Origin: CAYWKU01 sp964459325
Lineage (GTDB): Bacteria; RBG-13-61-14; CAYWKU01
NCBI GenBank assembly: GCA_964459325.1
Contig: CAYWKU010000005.1
Coordinates: forward strand, 1-64,000
Reading direction: 5' to 3'
Length of the DNA: 64,000 nucleotides
Positions within the stretch are counted from its first letter, which is position 1. Every line of letters starts with the position of its first letter. Below are positions 52,631-60,866 of this stretch, piece after piece. The notes beneath the pieces were generated by a model. That model was not told where the DNA came from and made no database searches. It saw nothing but the letters and a program-made list of their open reading frames with translations. The translations under genes and the position numbers were made by a program.

Positions 52631-53566
52631 ATGAAGCTGGTAGTAGTAGGTCCCGGAGCGGTAGGATGCCTTTTTGCGTCCTTTTTTGCATCTTCCGGGA
52701 AAGAGGTATGGATTCTCGATAAAGAAGCCGAAAGGGTGGAGCAGCTCAGCCAGAACGGTATAAAAGTCGAAAAATCGGGTGAAGAAAAAAACTTTCCCGT
52801 AAAAGCCACCACAAATGCAAACCAAATCGGCTCAGCGGACGCGATTTTCATCTGTGTGAAAGCTCCGGACACTCAAACCGCGGCCGAAGCGGCTAAACCT
52901 GCGGTAAAAGAGGATACCCTCGTTGTGACCCTCCAGAACGGGCTGGGCAACGTGGAGCGGATTGCGAAAGCCATGGGCGAAGAGCATGCCATCGGCGGAA
53001 CCACCGCGCAGGGAGCGACGCTGCTGGGGGTGGGGCACGTCAGGCACGCCGGTGAAGGCGAGACCACCATCGGCGAAATTGACGGCAGGATTACTCCGCG
53101 CCTGGAAAAGCTGCGGGACCTGATGCAGGAGTGCGGAATTACCACAAATCTCACGCAGAATCTTGACGGCCTTTTGTGGTCCAAGCTCATCATCAATGTA
53201 GGTATCAACCCCCTCACCGCGCTGGTAAGAGTGCGCAACGGCAAGCTTATCGAATACGAAGGCGCCCGCAAGGTTATGAGAGCCGCGGTGGAGGAAGCCG
53301 TCGAAGTGGCCGATAAAATGGGTATCAGGTTGCTTTTCGACGACCCCGTGGCCAAGGTGGAGGACGTCTGCCGGGCGACTGCCGCCAACATTTCCAGCAT
53401 GTTGCAGGATGTCCTGAAGGCGAGGGGAACGGAAGTGGATTACATTAACGGTGCGGTAGCGGCGCAGGCGGCGGAGCTGGGAATACCCGCACCAGTGAAT
53501 GAAGCTCTGACAAACCTCGTGAAAACCATTCAATCGAGTTACCGCGAACAAATTTTGAGCGTGTAA
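52631..53566 (+). CDS. 2-dehydropantoate 2-reductase family protein (PanE/ApbA)
   Basis: 311 residues. N-terminal NADP-binding Rossmann domain: VVVGPGAVGCLFASFFA (7-12 glycine motif), FICVKAPDT and TLQNGLGNVE. C-terminal helical domain with the catalytic-type Lys in LLWSKLIINVGINPLTAL and a conserved DYINGAVAAQAAELGIPAPVNEAL. Ketopantoate reduction for coenzyme A synthesis is the family role; other ketoacid substrates are possible, so no symbol is given. GGTAGGT-free but AGGA stands five bases before the ATG. Followed after 12 bases by the first purH piece. Confidence 0.85.
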   Translation: MKLVVVGPGAVGCLFASFFASSGKEVWILDKEAERVEQLSQNGIKVEKSGEEKNFPVKATTNANQIGSADAIFICVKAPDTQTAAEAAKPAVKEDTLVVTLQNGLGNVERIAKAMGEEHAIGGTTAQGATLLGVGHVRHAGEGETTIGEIDGRITPRLEKLRDLMQECGITTNLTQNLDGLLWSKLIINVGINPLTALVRVRNGKLIEYEGARKVMRAAVEEAVEVADKMGIRLLFDDPVAKVEDVCRATAANISSMLQDVLKARGTEVDYINGAVAAQAAELGIPAPVNEALTNLVKTIQSSYREQILSV

Positions 53567-53578
53567 AAAGGAGGTAAC

Positions 53579-54268
53579 GTGGCGCTGAATACTGTGACAA
53601 AAATCGACGGGACTGTCGAAATTCGCAACGTGATAGTCTCCACGTCGGACAAAAGCGGGCTGGAAAGCTTCGTACCGGCGCTTATCGAGGCCTGCCCCCG
53701 GGTTAAGTTTTACTCCACCGGTGGCACCTTTGCCGCTATAGAGAAAATACTCGGCGACAAGACGGAGGACAGGCTTATTCGAGTGAGCGATTACACCGGT
53801 CAGCCGGAAATGCAGGGCGGGCTGGTGAAAACTCTGGATTTCAAGATTTACCTGGGCCTTTTGTCCGAAAGGTACAACGACGACCACTCAGCGGACCTCG
53901 AACGTACCGGGGCCGTTCATTTTGACATGGTAGTGGTTAATTTGTACCCTTTTCAGAAAACTGTGACCGCTTCGGATGTAACGCCGGAACGGGCGAGAGC
54001 CAACATAGACATCGGTGGGCCGTGCATGATAAGGGCCGCTGCGAAAAACTTCATCCGGGTGGCGCCGGTTGTGAACCCTTCCGATTATCCGAGAATAGTC
54101 GATGAATGTAAGCGGAACGGCGGTAAGTTATCATTGGCTACTCGCTACGAGCTGGCGGGAAAAGCATTCGGGCACATTGCCGCATATGATACCGCGATTG
54201 CCGAGTATTTCGAAAAGACTTCTTTTAAAGAGGTTGAAGATACATATCCCGAAATAATGGAGGGCTGA
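53579..54268 (+). CDS. purH: IMP cyclohydrolase (PurH N-terminal half as separate gene)
   Basis: 229 residues, matching only the N-terminal, MGS-like half of bifunctional PurH, which closes FAICAR to IMP. Motifs: NVIVSTSDKSGLESFVPAL, KFYSTGGT, VSDYTGQPEMQGGLVKTLDFKIYLGLL, VVVNLYPF and NIDIGGPCMIRAAAKN. GTG start with GGAGGT four bases upstream. It ends cleanly two bases before the gene for the transformylase half, which is in another frame. Split purH is known in some bacteria and archaea, so this need not be a broken gene. Confidence 0.88.
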   Translation: MALNTVTKIDGTVEIRNVIVSTSDKSGLESFVPALIEACPRVKFYSTGGTFAAIEKILGDKTEDRLIRVSDYTGQPEMQGGLVKTLDFKIYLGLLSERYNDDHSADLERTGAVHFDMVVVNLYPFQKTVTASDVTPERARANIDIGGPCMIRAAAKNFIRVAPVVNPSDYPRIVDECKRNGGKLSLATRYELAGKAFGHIAAYDTAIAEYFEKTSFKEVEDTYPEIMEG

Positions 54269-54270
54269 AA

Positions 54271-55524
54271 TTGGCTGAAGATTTAAAGAAAATGTACAAG
54301 ACCATGGTGGCGGAGGATTTCCCGTCTCGCATGGAAATCAGCTTCATCGCTGAAGACGACTCCAGGCAGACGCTTTTTTATGAAAAAGTAACGTGGGATA
54401 TCGGCGGGGAGCGAAAGGGTCTTCGCTACGGGGAAAACCCCGGACAGCCGGCGGCCTTGTACAGGCTCGTAAACGGCAACCTGATATTGGGCGATGTGAA
54501 AATGCTCGCTCCGGGCAACCATCTCGGCAGTGACATGGAGTTGCTGCAAAGCGGCAAGCACCCCGGCAAAACGAACGTCACAGACGTGGATAATGCCCTG
54601 AACATACTCAGATACTTAAACGACAAGCCCTGTGCGGTTATAGTGAAGCACAACAACCCTTGCGGAGTGGCGCAAGACGAGTCGCTGGAAGCGGCCTATC
54701 GACGCGCCTACATGGCCGACAGGGTAGCGGCTTTCGGCGGAGCCATCGCGCTTAACAGGCCGGTGGACGAGACAACAGCCCGGGCTATCGCATCCCAGTA
54801 CGCGGAAGTGGTGGCGGCGCCCGAGTTCGAGGAGGGCGCGTTCGATATACTGGCGGGCCGCAAAAACCTGCGGATAGTGCGTGTCGATAACATCAAAAGG
54901 CTGGAAGATTTCGTAGCTCAACGGGTGGTGGACTTCAAAAGCCTGATTGACGGCGGGATAATCGCTCAGTGGTCATTCGTTCCCGCAACCCGCAATACCG
55001 GAGACGTCGCGCTTGCAAGCTGCGTGTACGAAGATACGGAATACAAAATAAAGCGCGAGCCGACCCAAAAAGAAATGGACGACATGATTTTCGGATGGCT
55101 GGTGGAAGCGGGTGTAACATCCAACTCGGTGCTATACGTAAAGGACAGGTGTACGGTAGGCATCGGCGCCGGTGAGCAGGACAGGGTAGGGGTTGCTCAA
55201 ATTGCCCGCGACAAGGCTTACCGCAAGCTAGCCGACCGCTTCTGCTTCGAAGAGCTCGGCGTACCCTACAATAACCTGACCTTCGAGGGAAAAAAACGCG
55301 AGATAGACGGGAAAGTAAAAGAACAACAAGGTGGTTTGAAAGGCGCCGCGATGGTCAGCGATGCCTTTTTCCCGTTCAGGGACGGCGTGGATGTCGGATT
55401 GAAAGAAGGCGTCACCGCCGTCATTCAGCCCGGCGGGAGCGAAAGGGATTACGAAAGCATCGAGGCGTGCAACGAGCGCGATGCGACAATGGTGTTCACA
55501 GGGCAGAGGTTGTTTAAACATTAA
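54271..55524 (+). CDS. purH: AICAR transformylase (PurH C-terminal half as separate gene)
   Basis: 417 residues, matching the formyl-transfer half of PurH, which uses 10-formyl-tetrahydrofolate. Motifs: LRYGENPGQPAALY, TDVDNALNILRYL, VKHNNPCGVA (catalytic Lys-His), FGGAIALNRPVD, GAGEQDRVG, AMVSDAFFPFRDGVD and VIQPGGSERD. About 60 extra residues precede the usual domain start. TTG start with GGAGGG eight bases upstream. Folate-bound formate links this gene to the tetrahydrofolate pool used by AcsE further right. Confidence 0.9.
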   Translation: MAEDLKKMYKTMVAEDFPSRMEISFIAEDDSRQTLFYEKVTWDIGGERKGLRYGENPGQPAALYRLVNGNLILGDVKMLAPGNHLGSDMELLQSGKHPGKTNVTDVDNALNILRYLNDKPCAVIVKHNNPCGVAQDESLEAAYRRAYMADRVAAFGGAIALNRPVDETTARAIASQYAEVVAAPEFEEGAFDILAGRKNLRIVRVDNIKRLEDFVAQRVVDFKSLIDGGIIAQWSFVPATRNTGDVALASCVYEDTEYKIKREPTQKEMDDMIFGWLVEAGVTSNSVLYVKDRCTVGIGAGEQDRVGVAQIARDKAYRKLADRFCFEELGVPYNNLTFEGKKREIDGKVKEQQGGLKGAAMVSDAFFPFRDGVDVGLKEGVTAVIQPGGSERDYESIEACNERDATMVFTGQRLFKH

Positions 55525-55542
55525 TGGTGGGAGGATGATTTC

Positions 55543-56187
55543 ATGAAGAAAGGCAACTTTATCATTCTGGCGTGCATTTTTACAGCTGTGTTCATAACCA
55601 CTGCGGCGAGGGCCGAGTATACTCAAGAAGAATGGGAAAAGTTAAAAAAAGGTGAAATACTCATTACGGAAAAAGCTGTACAGAATCCGGACGGTAGCCA
55701 GAAGGTATTTTTCGTGTCGAAGGTTTACATGGGAGCTCAGCCCGAGGAAATATGGAAAATCATGCGCGATTACGATAAGTTCGAGCAGTTTATGCCCAAG
55801 TTACGGGAATGCAAGGTGCTGAAAAAGGAAGGCCCGGTATACTGGGTGCGGTATGAGACAAAGGTGCTGTGGGTTGAGGCAAATTATCATTTGAGGCTTG
55901 TCGGCGTGGAAAAGTATAAGAGAATAAAATATAAGCTCGACGAGACAAAGAAAAATGACATCCGCGCCACGGAAGGATACTGGATATTCGAAGAAGCCCC
56001 CGATGGAAAGGGGTCGGTGGTTACCTATTGCACCAGGACCGACACCGGCATACCCGCGCCGGAGTTTGTTGCAAGAAAAGTGGGCCGGATGTCGCTCCCG
56101 AATATAATAAAAAATGTAAAGAAGCGTGTTGAAAGCGGAGGAACCTGGCAGAAGGAAAGCTACAAAGAAGCCATGAAGGAAAAATAA
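55543..56187 (+). CDS. Exported SRPBCC/START-like protein, paralogue A
   Basis: 214 residues with a signal peptide (cut near ARA, about 24). One SRPBCC domain (about 45-200): FVSKVYMGAQPEEIWKIMRDYDKFEQFMPKL, YWVRYETKVLWVEANYHLRL and a long C-terminal helix (SLPNIIKNVKKRVES). Closely related to the next gene and more distantly to the two-domain protein at 40759-42126. Expected to bind a hydrophobic ligand in the periplasm; ligand unknown. GGGAGGATG is the ribosome site. Confidence 0.75.
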   Translation: MKKGNFIILACIFTAVFITTAARAEYTQEEWEKLKKGEILITEKAVQNPDGSQKVFFVSKVYMGAQPEEIWKIMRDYDKFEQFMPKLRECKVLKKEGPVYWVRYETKVLWVEANYHLRLVGVEKYKRIKYKLDETKKNDIRATEGYWIFEEAPDGKGSVVTYCTRTDTGIPAPEFVARKVGRMSLPNIIKNVKKRVESGGTWQKESYKEAMKEK

Positions 56188-56190
56188 TCA

Positions 56191-56823
56191 ATGGCCGGAA
56201 ATAAAGTAATAAGGAAAAGCGCACTTACAATCATCCCGGTGGCGTTGGCTCTCTCACTGTTGATTTCTCCTGCTGTCGCAGACTACACATCTGAAGAATG
56301 GCAGCGGATGAAGGACGGGGAAGTGATTTTCGTCGAGAACCCCGAGGGCAGCCAGAAGGTGCAGTTCGTGGCCAAGTTCTACATAAAAGCACCGAGAAAA
56401 CAAGTTTGGAGGATTATGCGCGATTACGACAAGTTCGACGAATTTCTACCCAACGTGCAGGAGACGAAAGTCGTAAATCAGGAAGGTTCGGTTTACTGGG
56501 TGGAGTACACCACAAAAGTTTTGTGGATAGAAACAAACTACACCCTCCGATTTGACGGAGTAAAAAAACATGGCCGCGTAGAGGTCAGCCTCGATAAATC
56601 GCGGCCTCATGACAGAGATGAAAGCCGCGGGTGGTGGGAGTTTGAGGACGCGCCGAACGGAAAGGGCACCGTGGTTACTCATTCCAATTACGTGAAAACC
56701 GGTATTCCCGCACCCGAGTCGATTGCAAGGAAGCTTTCCAAAGCTTCTTTCCCGAAGATGGCCAGAAACGTGCGAAAAAGAGTGGAAAGCGGCGGCACGT
56801 GGAAGAAAAACGATACAGAATAA
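56191..56823 (+). CDS. Exported SRPBCC/START-like protein, paralogue B
   Basis: 210 residues, signal peptide cut near VADY (about 30). The domain follows the previous gene segment by segment (EEWQRMKDGEV, GSQKVQFVAKFYIKAPRKQVW, MRDYDKFDEFLPNVQ, TKVLWIETNYTLRF, KRVESGGTWKK), showing a tandem duplication three bases apart. The two differ enough to suggest distinct ligands or partners. No ribosome site is clear, so translation is probably coupled to the upstream gene. Confidence 0.75.
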   Translation: MAGNKVIRKSALTIIPVALALSLLISPAVADYTSEEWQRMKDGEVIFVENPEGSQKVQFVAKFYIKAPRKQVWRIMRDYDKFDEFLPNVQETKVVNQEGSVYWVEYTTKVLWIETNYTLRFDGVKKHGRVEVSLDKSRPHDRDESRGWWEFEDAPNGKGTVVTHSNYVKTGIPAPESIARKLSKASFPKMARNVRKRVESGGTWKKNDTE

Positions 56824-56859
56824 ACATCACAGCAAACACCTTTATAAAGAGAGGCGGAA

Positions 56860-57051
56860 ATGTGCGAGTCTTACGCTTACTTCAAGAAACAGGATAAAGA
56901 AGAGTTCATAATGAAGGACGTGGCCAAGATGACCCCGTTGCCGGATGGTAAAATCCGGCTGGAAACAATATTGGGAGATGAAAGAGTCGTGGAAGGAAAG
57001 GTGCTGGAGGTGGATTTCGAAAGCCACCGGATAGTTATCGGAGAAGGGTAG
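56860..57051 (+). CDS. cooT: CooT family nickel-binding protein
   Basis: 63 residues. The family pattern is plain: MCESYAY at the N-terminus with Cys2 as the nickel ligand, then EEFIMKDVAKMTPLPDGKIRLETILGDE and a closing VDFESHRIVI. CooT dimers bind nickel and help load carbon monoxide dehydrogenase. It faces cooC end to end, two bases apart, next to the CODH/ACS cluster, which supports the assignment. Confidence 0.85.
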   Translation: MCESYAYFKKQDKEEFIMKDVAKMTPLPDGKIRLETILGDERVVEGKVLEVDFESHRIVIGEG

Positions 57052-57053
57052 AA

Positions 57054-57824
57054 CTACCCCGCTTCCGCAAGCAGCTTTTCCGCTATATCCTCGGCGGCTT
57101 TGGTAAGAATTTCGTCGGCCCGGGCAGCCGGAACGCCCTTCATATCCGCCTCGATAACGTTTTCGCTGTACGGCAAGAAGCCCAGAATTTCTATATCCCC
57201 GGCGTTCTCCTTTATGAATCCGGTGTCCGAGTCTTTTCTGATTTTATTGCCCACGATGCTCACCTTGTTCAACCCGATGTCCGCGCCGAGCTTCATTATT
57301 TTCTCCGCTGTCTCGAAAGCCCTCCTGCCCGGCTCGACGACAATAAGAAGCCGGTCAACGGCCTGGGATGTGCCTCGCCCAAGGTGTTCCACTCCGGCTT
57401 CCATGTCCATCAGGATTATCTCGTCGCGCTGGAGTACCAGGTGAGTAATAAGCGTCTTCAATAAAACGCTTTCCGGGCAGACGCATCCCGAGCCTCCCCC
57501 TTTCACTGTGCCCATTACCAGCAGCCGTATGTTGTCTTTTTTCAGGCTGAGTTCATCCGGAAGGTCTTCCACCTGAGGGTTCATTTTGAAAAAACTGCCG
57601 AACTGCCCGGGCGTGGCGCCTGTGCGCTCCTCTATCAAATCTTTCATGTCGGCTACGGGAGTGATTTTATCGGCGTCCGAAAATCCCAGCGCGCCCGCAA
57701 GGTTGGGGTCGGGGTCCGCATCCACTACGATAACCTCCCTGCCGCGATTGGCGAAAGCGTTCGCCAGGAGAGATACCAGGGTGGTTTTGCCCACTCCGCC
57801 TTTTCCGCCGATAGCCAACTTCAT
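57054..57824 (-). CDS. cooC: CODH/ACS nickel-insertion ATPase CooC
   Basis: 256 residues, MinD/SIMIBI-class ATPase. Deviant Walker A GKGGVGKTT with Lys8 and Lys13, VVDADPDPN (switch), and the metal-binding CxC pair Cys114/Cys116 in GSGCVCPE, the hallmark of CooC/AcsF. It uses ATP to insert nickel into CODH or ACS. The ATG overlaps the stop of the DUF3786 gene (ATGA) and has GGAGGT upstream, so it belongs to the acs operon. Confidence 0.92.
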   Translation of the reverse strand: MKLAIGGKGGVGKTTLVSLLANAFANRGREVIVVDADPDPNLAGALGFSDADKITPVADMKDLIEERTGATPGQFGSFFKMNPQVEDLPDELSLKKDNIRLLVMGTVKGGGSGCVCPESVLLKTLITHLVLQRDEIILMDMEAGVEHLGRGTSQAVDRLLIVVEPGRRAFETAEKIMKLGADIGLNKVSIVGNKIRKDSDTGFIKENAGDIEILGFLPYSENVIEADMKGVPAARADEILTKAAEDIAEKLLAEAG

Positions 57825-58480
57825 TTTTGACCTCCAAACGCGGTTTTCATCATCTTGATGGCGGTCATGCTCGAAAGCACCGTAACGTCCTCCGCCGGAA
57901 GATAATCGGTTATGCGTTCATCGAACAAACAGGCTGCATCGGCTGAAAACTCCTCGTCGGCGCCCCATATTATGTACAACAGCGAAACCCGGGGCAGAGC
58001 CGGAATGAGCGCGGCCGCGTCGCCCTTTTCGTAGGGTTTTCCTTCAAACTTTTCCGCTGTTTTCGTCAGCATTTGAGGATGGGAGCCGAAAGCCTTGATT
58101 AGCGGCCGGTGAACGCGGCCGACGAAGTTGGGCCAGTACAATCTGCCGTCGGGAATATCCTTATAGCTGATGATGTTTCCGGAAGGTTCTTTTCCTGTGG
58201 CCTTTTGGAGGTAGTGCAAAATTATTATCTTTTCCCACAACTCCACCCCTGTTCCCCCCGGGTCCGACACATCCCGCTCTTCTGCAAGGTAATGAAGAAC
58301 TCTTCCGAGCATTTTTATCCGGACGACGCCTTCCCTCGGCAGCCACTCGGCGCCGGCGGCCCGCGAGCGCTCGGCAATGTCGCAGCGCTTTATCTTCTCC
58401 CGGGCTATTCCGAAGGCGACTTCATAATTGTTTTGCGGAGGGGGTATGGGATGTCCCTCTTTGTCGTTTTTATCAACCAT
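57821..58480 (-). CDS. DUF3786 family protein
   Basis: 219 residues, no signal peptide or membrane helix. Pieces typical of DUF3786: YEVAFGIAREKI, AGAEWLPREGVVRIKMLGRVLHYL, IILHYLQKATG, IISYKDIPDGRLYWPNFVGRVHRPL and LYIIWGADEEFSADAACLFDERITDYLPAED. The last block has Asp, Cys and Glu residues that could bind metal. No function is established; the family often sits near CODH/ACS and corrinoid genes, and here it lies between acsE and cooC, overlapping cooC. No clear ribosome binding site precedes its ATG; an inverted repeat stands just upstream. Confidence 0.75.
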   Translation of the reverse strand: MVDKNDKEGHPIPPPQNNYEVAFGIAREKIKRCDIAERSRAAGAEWLPREGVVRIKMLGRVLHYLAEERDVSDPGGTGVELWEKIIILHYLQKATGKEPSGNIISYKDIPDGRLYWPNFVGRVHRPLIKAFGSHPQMLTKTAEKFEGKPYEKGDAAALIPALPRVSLLYIIWGADEEFSADAACLFDERITDYLPAEDVTVLSSMTAIKMMKTAFGGQK

Positions 58481-58507
58481 CCGGTTTATCCGTTTTTCGG
58501 CAAGAAA

Positions 58508-58537
58508 AGTGGGCGGTCCAAAAAGGTACCGCCCACT
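58508..58537 (-). terminator. Strong hairpin between acsE and the DUF3786 gene
   Basis: Perfect 10-bp stem AGTGGGCGGT/ACCGCCCACT (58508-58517 with 58528-58537), 10-base loop. Read leftward it is followed by TTTCTT, so it can act as an intrinsic terminator of the acs transcript. Because cooC and the DUF3786 gene lie beyond, it may be a partial terminator or an mRNA-end stabiliser setting lower expression of the accessory genes. Confidence 0.7.
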
Positions 58538-58575
58538 CGTATATTATTATTCAATTTTTTTCACAGGCACGTGCA

Positions 58576-59454
58576 TCAGGTTTCGAGCCAGGAATTAGAA
58601 AAGAGAACATCGCCGGTAAGCACTTTAATGGTCTTGTAGTAGTTCATCATTTCTTCAGTAAGGTCGTCCGTCCTGACTTCCTTTCCTTCCAGCATGTTCA
58701 CTACAAGCTCCATGATGTCCGGGCGCTTGTCCTTGGCTATATCGTTCAGTACCGAGTCGTAAGGGTCCACGATAGCTGAGTGCAGGCCGTTGTGAATCAG
58801 CATGCAGGCGTAGGTGCGATTGAGCCAGTGCCGCAACTCTTCCGGCACTCCGTTTGATATGTTGGAAAGGCCGACGGTGCTCTTCACTCCCGGGGACAGG
58901 TCCTGGAGCATGCCCATGAAAGTAACGCAGGCCTTGACCTGGTTGATTTCCACGTTAATGGGCGAAGCGATGGGGTCCACCCAGATTCTCTCCGGCTCGA
59001 TGCCCTTTTCGGTGGCTTGCTGATAAAACTCCACCGCCAGCATGGCGCGCTCGTTTTCGTCCCGAGGCATACCTTCCTGGCCCCACAGCAGAGCGATTAC
59101 GTCGGCATCGTACTGCTTGGCCATATTGAGGCCCTGCTCCATTCGAGAAGGCTGCAACGAAACGGAGTTCATCAGCGCTCTGCCCTTGTGAACCTTGAGG
59201 CCGCCTTCCATGGCTTCCAGGTTGGTGGTATCCAGGGCCAGGGGAAGGTCGGTGACTTCCTGAACCGTCTTAGTTAACCATTCCATGGTTTCCGCTCCGC
59301 CCTTGCGGGCGGGGCCGATGTTCAGGTCAAGATAGTCCATCCCGTTGGCTTCTTCTTCCCTGGCCATCGCTTGTATCGGCTCGGGGTTTCTCTCCTTGAT
59401 GGCCGGCCCGATGGATTTCGACATTACATTGATGGTTTCGCCTATACAAATCAT
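58576..59454 (-). CDS. acsE: Methyltetrahydrofolate:corrinoid/iron-sulfur protein methyltransferase
   Basis: 292 residues. Moves the methyl group of methyl-tetrahydrofolate to the cobalt of the corrinoid protein in the Wood-Ljungdahl pathway. TIM-barrel of the pterin-binding family: CIGETINVMSKSIG, DYLDLNIGPARKGG, PLALDTTNLEAME, MNSVSLQ, VDPIASPINV and VGLSNISNGVPEE (folate-contacting Asn). Slightly longer than the roughly 260 residues of the Moorella enzyme. AAGGAGGGG before the ATG. acsC ends 43 bases upstream. Confidence 0.93.
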   Translation of the reverse strand: MICIGETINVMSKSIGPAIKERNPEPIQAMAREEEANGMDYLDLNIGPARKGGAETMEWLTKTVQEVTDLPLALDTTNLEAMEGGLKVHKGRALMNSVSLQPSRMEQGLNMAKQYDADVIALLWGQEGMPRDENERAMLAVEFYQQATEKGIEPERIWVDPIASPINVEINQVKACVTFMGMLQDLSPGVKSTVGLSNISNGVPEELRHWLNRTYACMLIHNGLHSAIVDPYDSVLNDIAKDKRPDIMELVVNMLEGKEVRTDDLTEEMMNYYKTIKVLTGDVLFSNSWLET

Positions 59455-59497
59455 ATACGCCCCTCCTTGCGAGGTACTTTATTTGGCAGTTGTTTTA

Positions 59498-60838
59498 CTA
59501 CAACTGTTTAACGAACGAAGGAATGTAAGACGCTTCCCTGGGTCCGATTACAATCTCCCAGTCGGGAAGCTCTTCCTCCAACTCACCGCTCACACTGGCC
59601 AGAAAGCCCGGTATTATGAGCCGCTTTTTAGCTATCTTGTCCTCAATGCCGCTCTTCTTAACGAACGGCCCGATGGCGTCGGCAACGAATTTGCCCGCAG
59701 CCCATGCGGTCAGCACGCTGAGCCCTTCGGTGTCCTGTACCAGTAACCACGCGGGCGTCCGACTGGATTCCAGTTCCCCGGACACGATGAAGTACGTGAG
59801 ACTGAAGTTGGATGTGATAAGTACGGGTGAATTTTCGTCCGGACTGTTGATTTCGTATATGCCCTGAGTGGTGGCCATCGGCCTCTGGGGGTCGGTGTAA
59901 ATGTTCATGCGGGCCACCAACAGCGGGAACAGGGTTTCGCCCTTGAGGTCGCTGAGCACGATGATGCCGGCGTATTTGGCGATGAAAATGGCTCCGTACA
60001 TGGCTTCCTTCAGGTAGTTATCGCTCATCTCGCACGGAAAGACCATGGTTGGGAAGCCCACCGAGCGTTCCTGTTTCTGAATGGAAAGACGGCGAAGGGC
60101 TATCTGGTCGGTCAGCGCCTGCTTTATATCCCTCGAGCCGGTGTCGACAATCATATCCTGAATTCCCGCTTCGGAGAGCTTGCCGGTAACGGCCGCGACG
60201 CCGTCGATGCCGTCCGCCTTGACCACTACCGGAACGCCCAACTCCTTGGCAAGTTCCGCGAATCCGTCGGCGTTGGAGTCGGTGGCGAATCCGACCAGCG
60301 GCTTGCGGTCGGAGACGGCCTTGGCCGCCTGTCCCACCACGCTCGCGTCGTCGCCGAGTATTGCAAGGGGCTTTTGAGTCTGGTCCGCAACCTTTTTGGT
60401 CACTTGCTCCAGTGCTCCGGCATCGCCCTTGGTGGATTTGATGACCGCTATGTTGGCCGAGAGGGTATAACCGACTCGCTCGTACTGGAGGTTGTTGAGC
60501 TTTTCGATGCGTCCCTTGATGTCGTCGTCACTCATATCGTCGGTAATAAGCACACCTACTCCGGGAGGATTGATGAATGTTTTCTCGTGGCGGAAAAGAA
60601 CCGTTTCGCCTCCGAGCTTGAAAGCTTCATCTCCCGTGCCCACGGTAACTATGCGGATGGGAGGAGCGCTGGCGGACTCGAGCTCCGCCTTGGCTTCCTC
60701 GCCGACATAGGGGCAGGCGGAAAGCTCCGCCTGACCCGAAGCCAGTTTCATGGCGAATGCCATGCATGTCGGAACACCGCATTCGCCGCAGTTTGTTCTG
60801 GGTAGCTTTTTGTAAATTTCGATTCCGGTCAGTGCCAT
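59498..60838 (-). CDS. acsC: Corrinoid/iron-sulfur protein large (gamma) subunit
   Basis: 446 residues, normal length. The N-terminal 4Fe-4S domain has four Cys in the spacing C-x2-C-x4-C-x16-C, beginning TNCGECGVPTC. A TIM-barrel middle (about 65-320) includes GVGVLITDDMSDDD and the C-terminal cobalamin domain has TTQGIYEINSP, NFSLTYFIVSGE and VQDTEGLSVLTAWAAGKF. It carries methyl-cobalt between AcsE and acetyl-CoA synthase. It normally pairs with AcsD, whose gene is not on either side here. AAGGAGGGG precedes the ATG. Confidence 0.94.
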   Translation of the reverse strand: MALTGIEIYKKLPRTNCGECGVPTCMAFAMKLASGQAELSACPYVGEEAKAELESASAPPIRIVTVGTGDEAFKLGGETVLFRHEKTFINPPGVGVLITDDMSDDDIKGRIEKLNNLQYERVGYTLSANIAVIKSTKGDAGALEQVTKKVADQTQKPLAILGDDASVVGQAAKAVSDRKPLVGFATDSNADGFAELAKELGVPVVVKADGIDGVAAVTGKLSEAGIQDMIVDTGSRDIKQALTDQIALRRLSIQKQERSVGFPTMVFPCEMSDNYLKEAMYGAIFIAKYAGIIVLSDLKGETLFPLLVARMNIYTDPQRPMATTQGIYEINSPDENSPVLITSNFSLTYFIVSGELESSRTPAWLLVQDTEGLSVLTAWAAGKFVADAIGPFVKKSGIEDKIAKKRLIIPGFLASVSGELEEELPDWEIVIGPREASYIPSFVKQL

Positions 60839-60866
60839 TATTCCCCTCCTTGGTCAGGTTCTCGCG

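Noticed and set aside
52832..53887. Leftward 351-codon open frame
   Set aside because: Antisense to the panE-like gene and the start of purH; no family resemblance.
54255..54275. Frameshift in a single purH gene
   Set aside because: Each half is complete, each has its own ribosome site and start, and the second has an extra N-terminal segment; a true split is the simpler reading, though reads should be checked.
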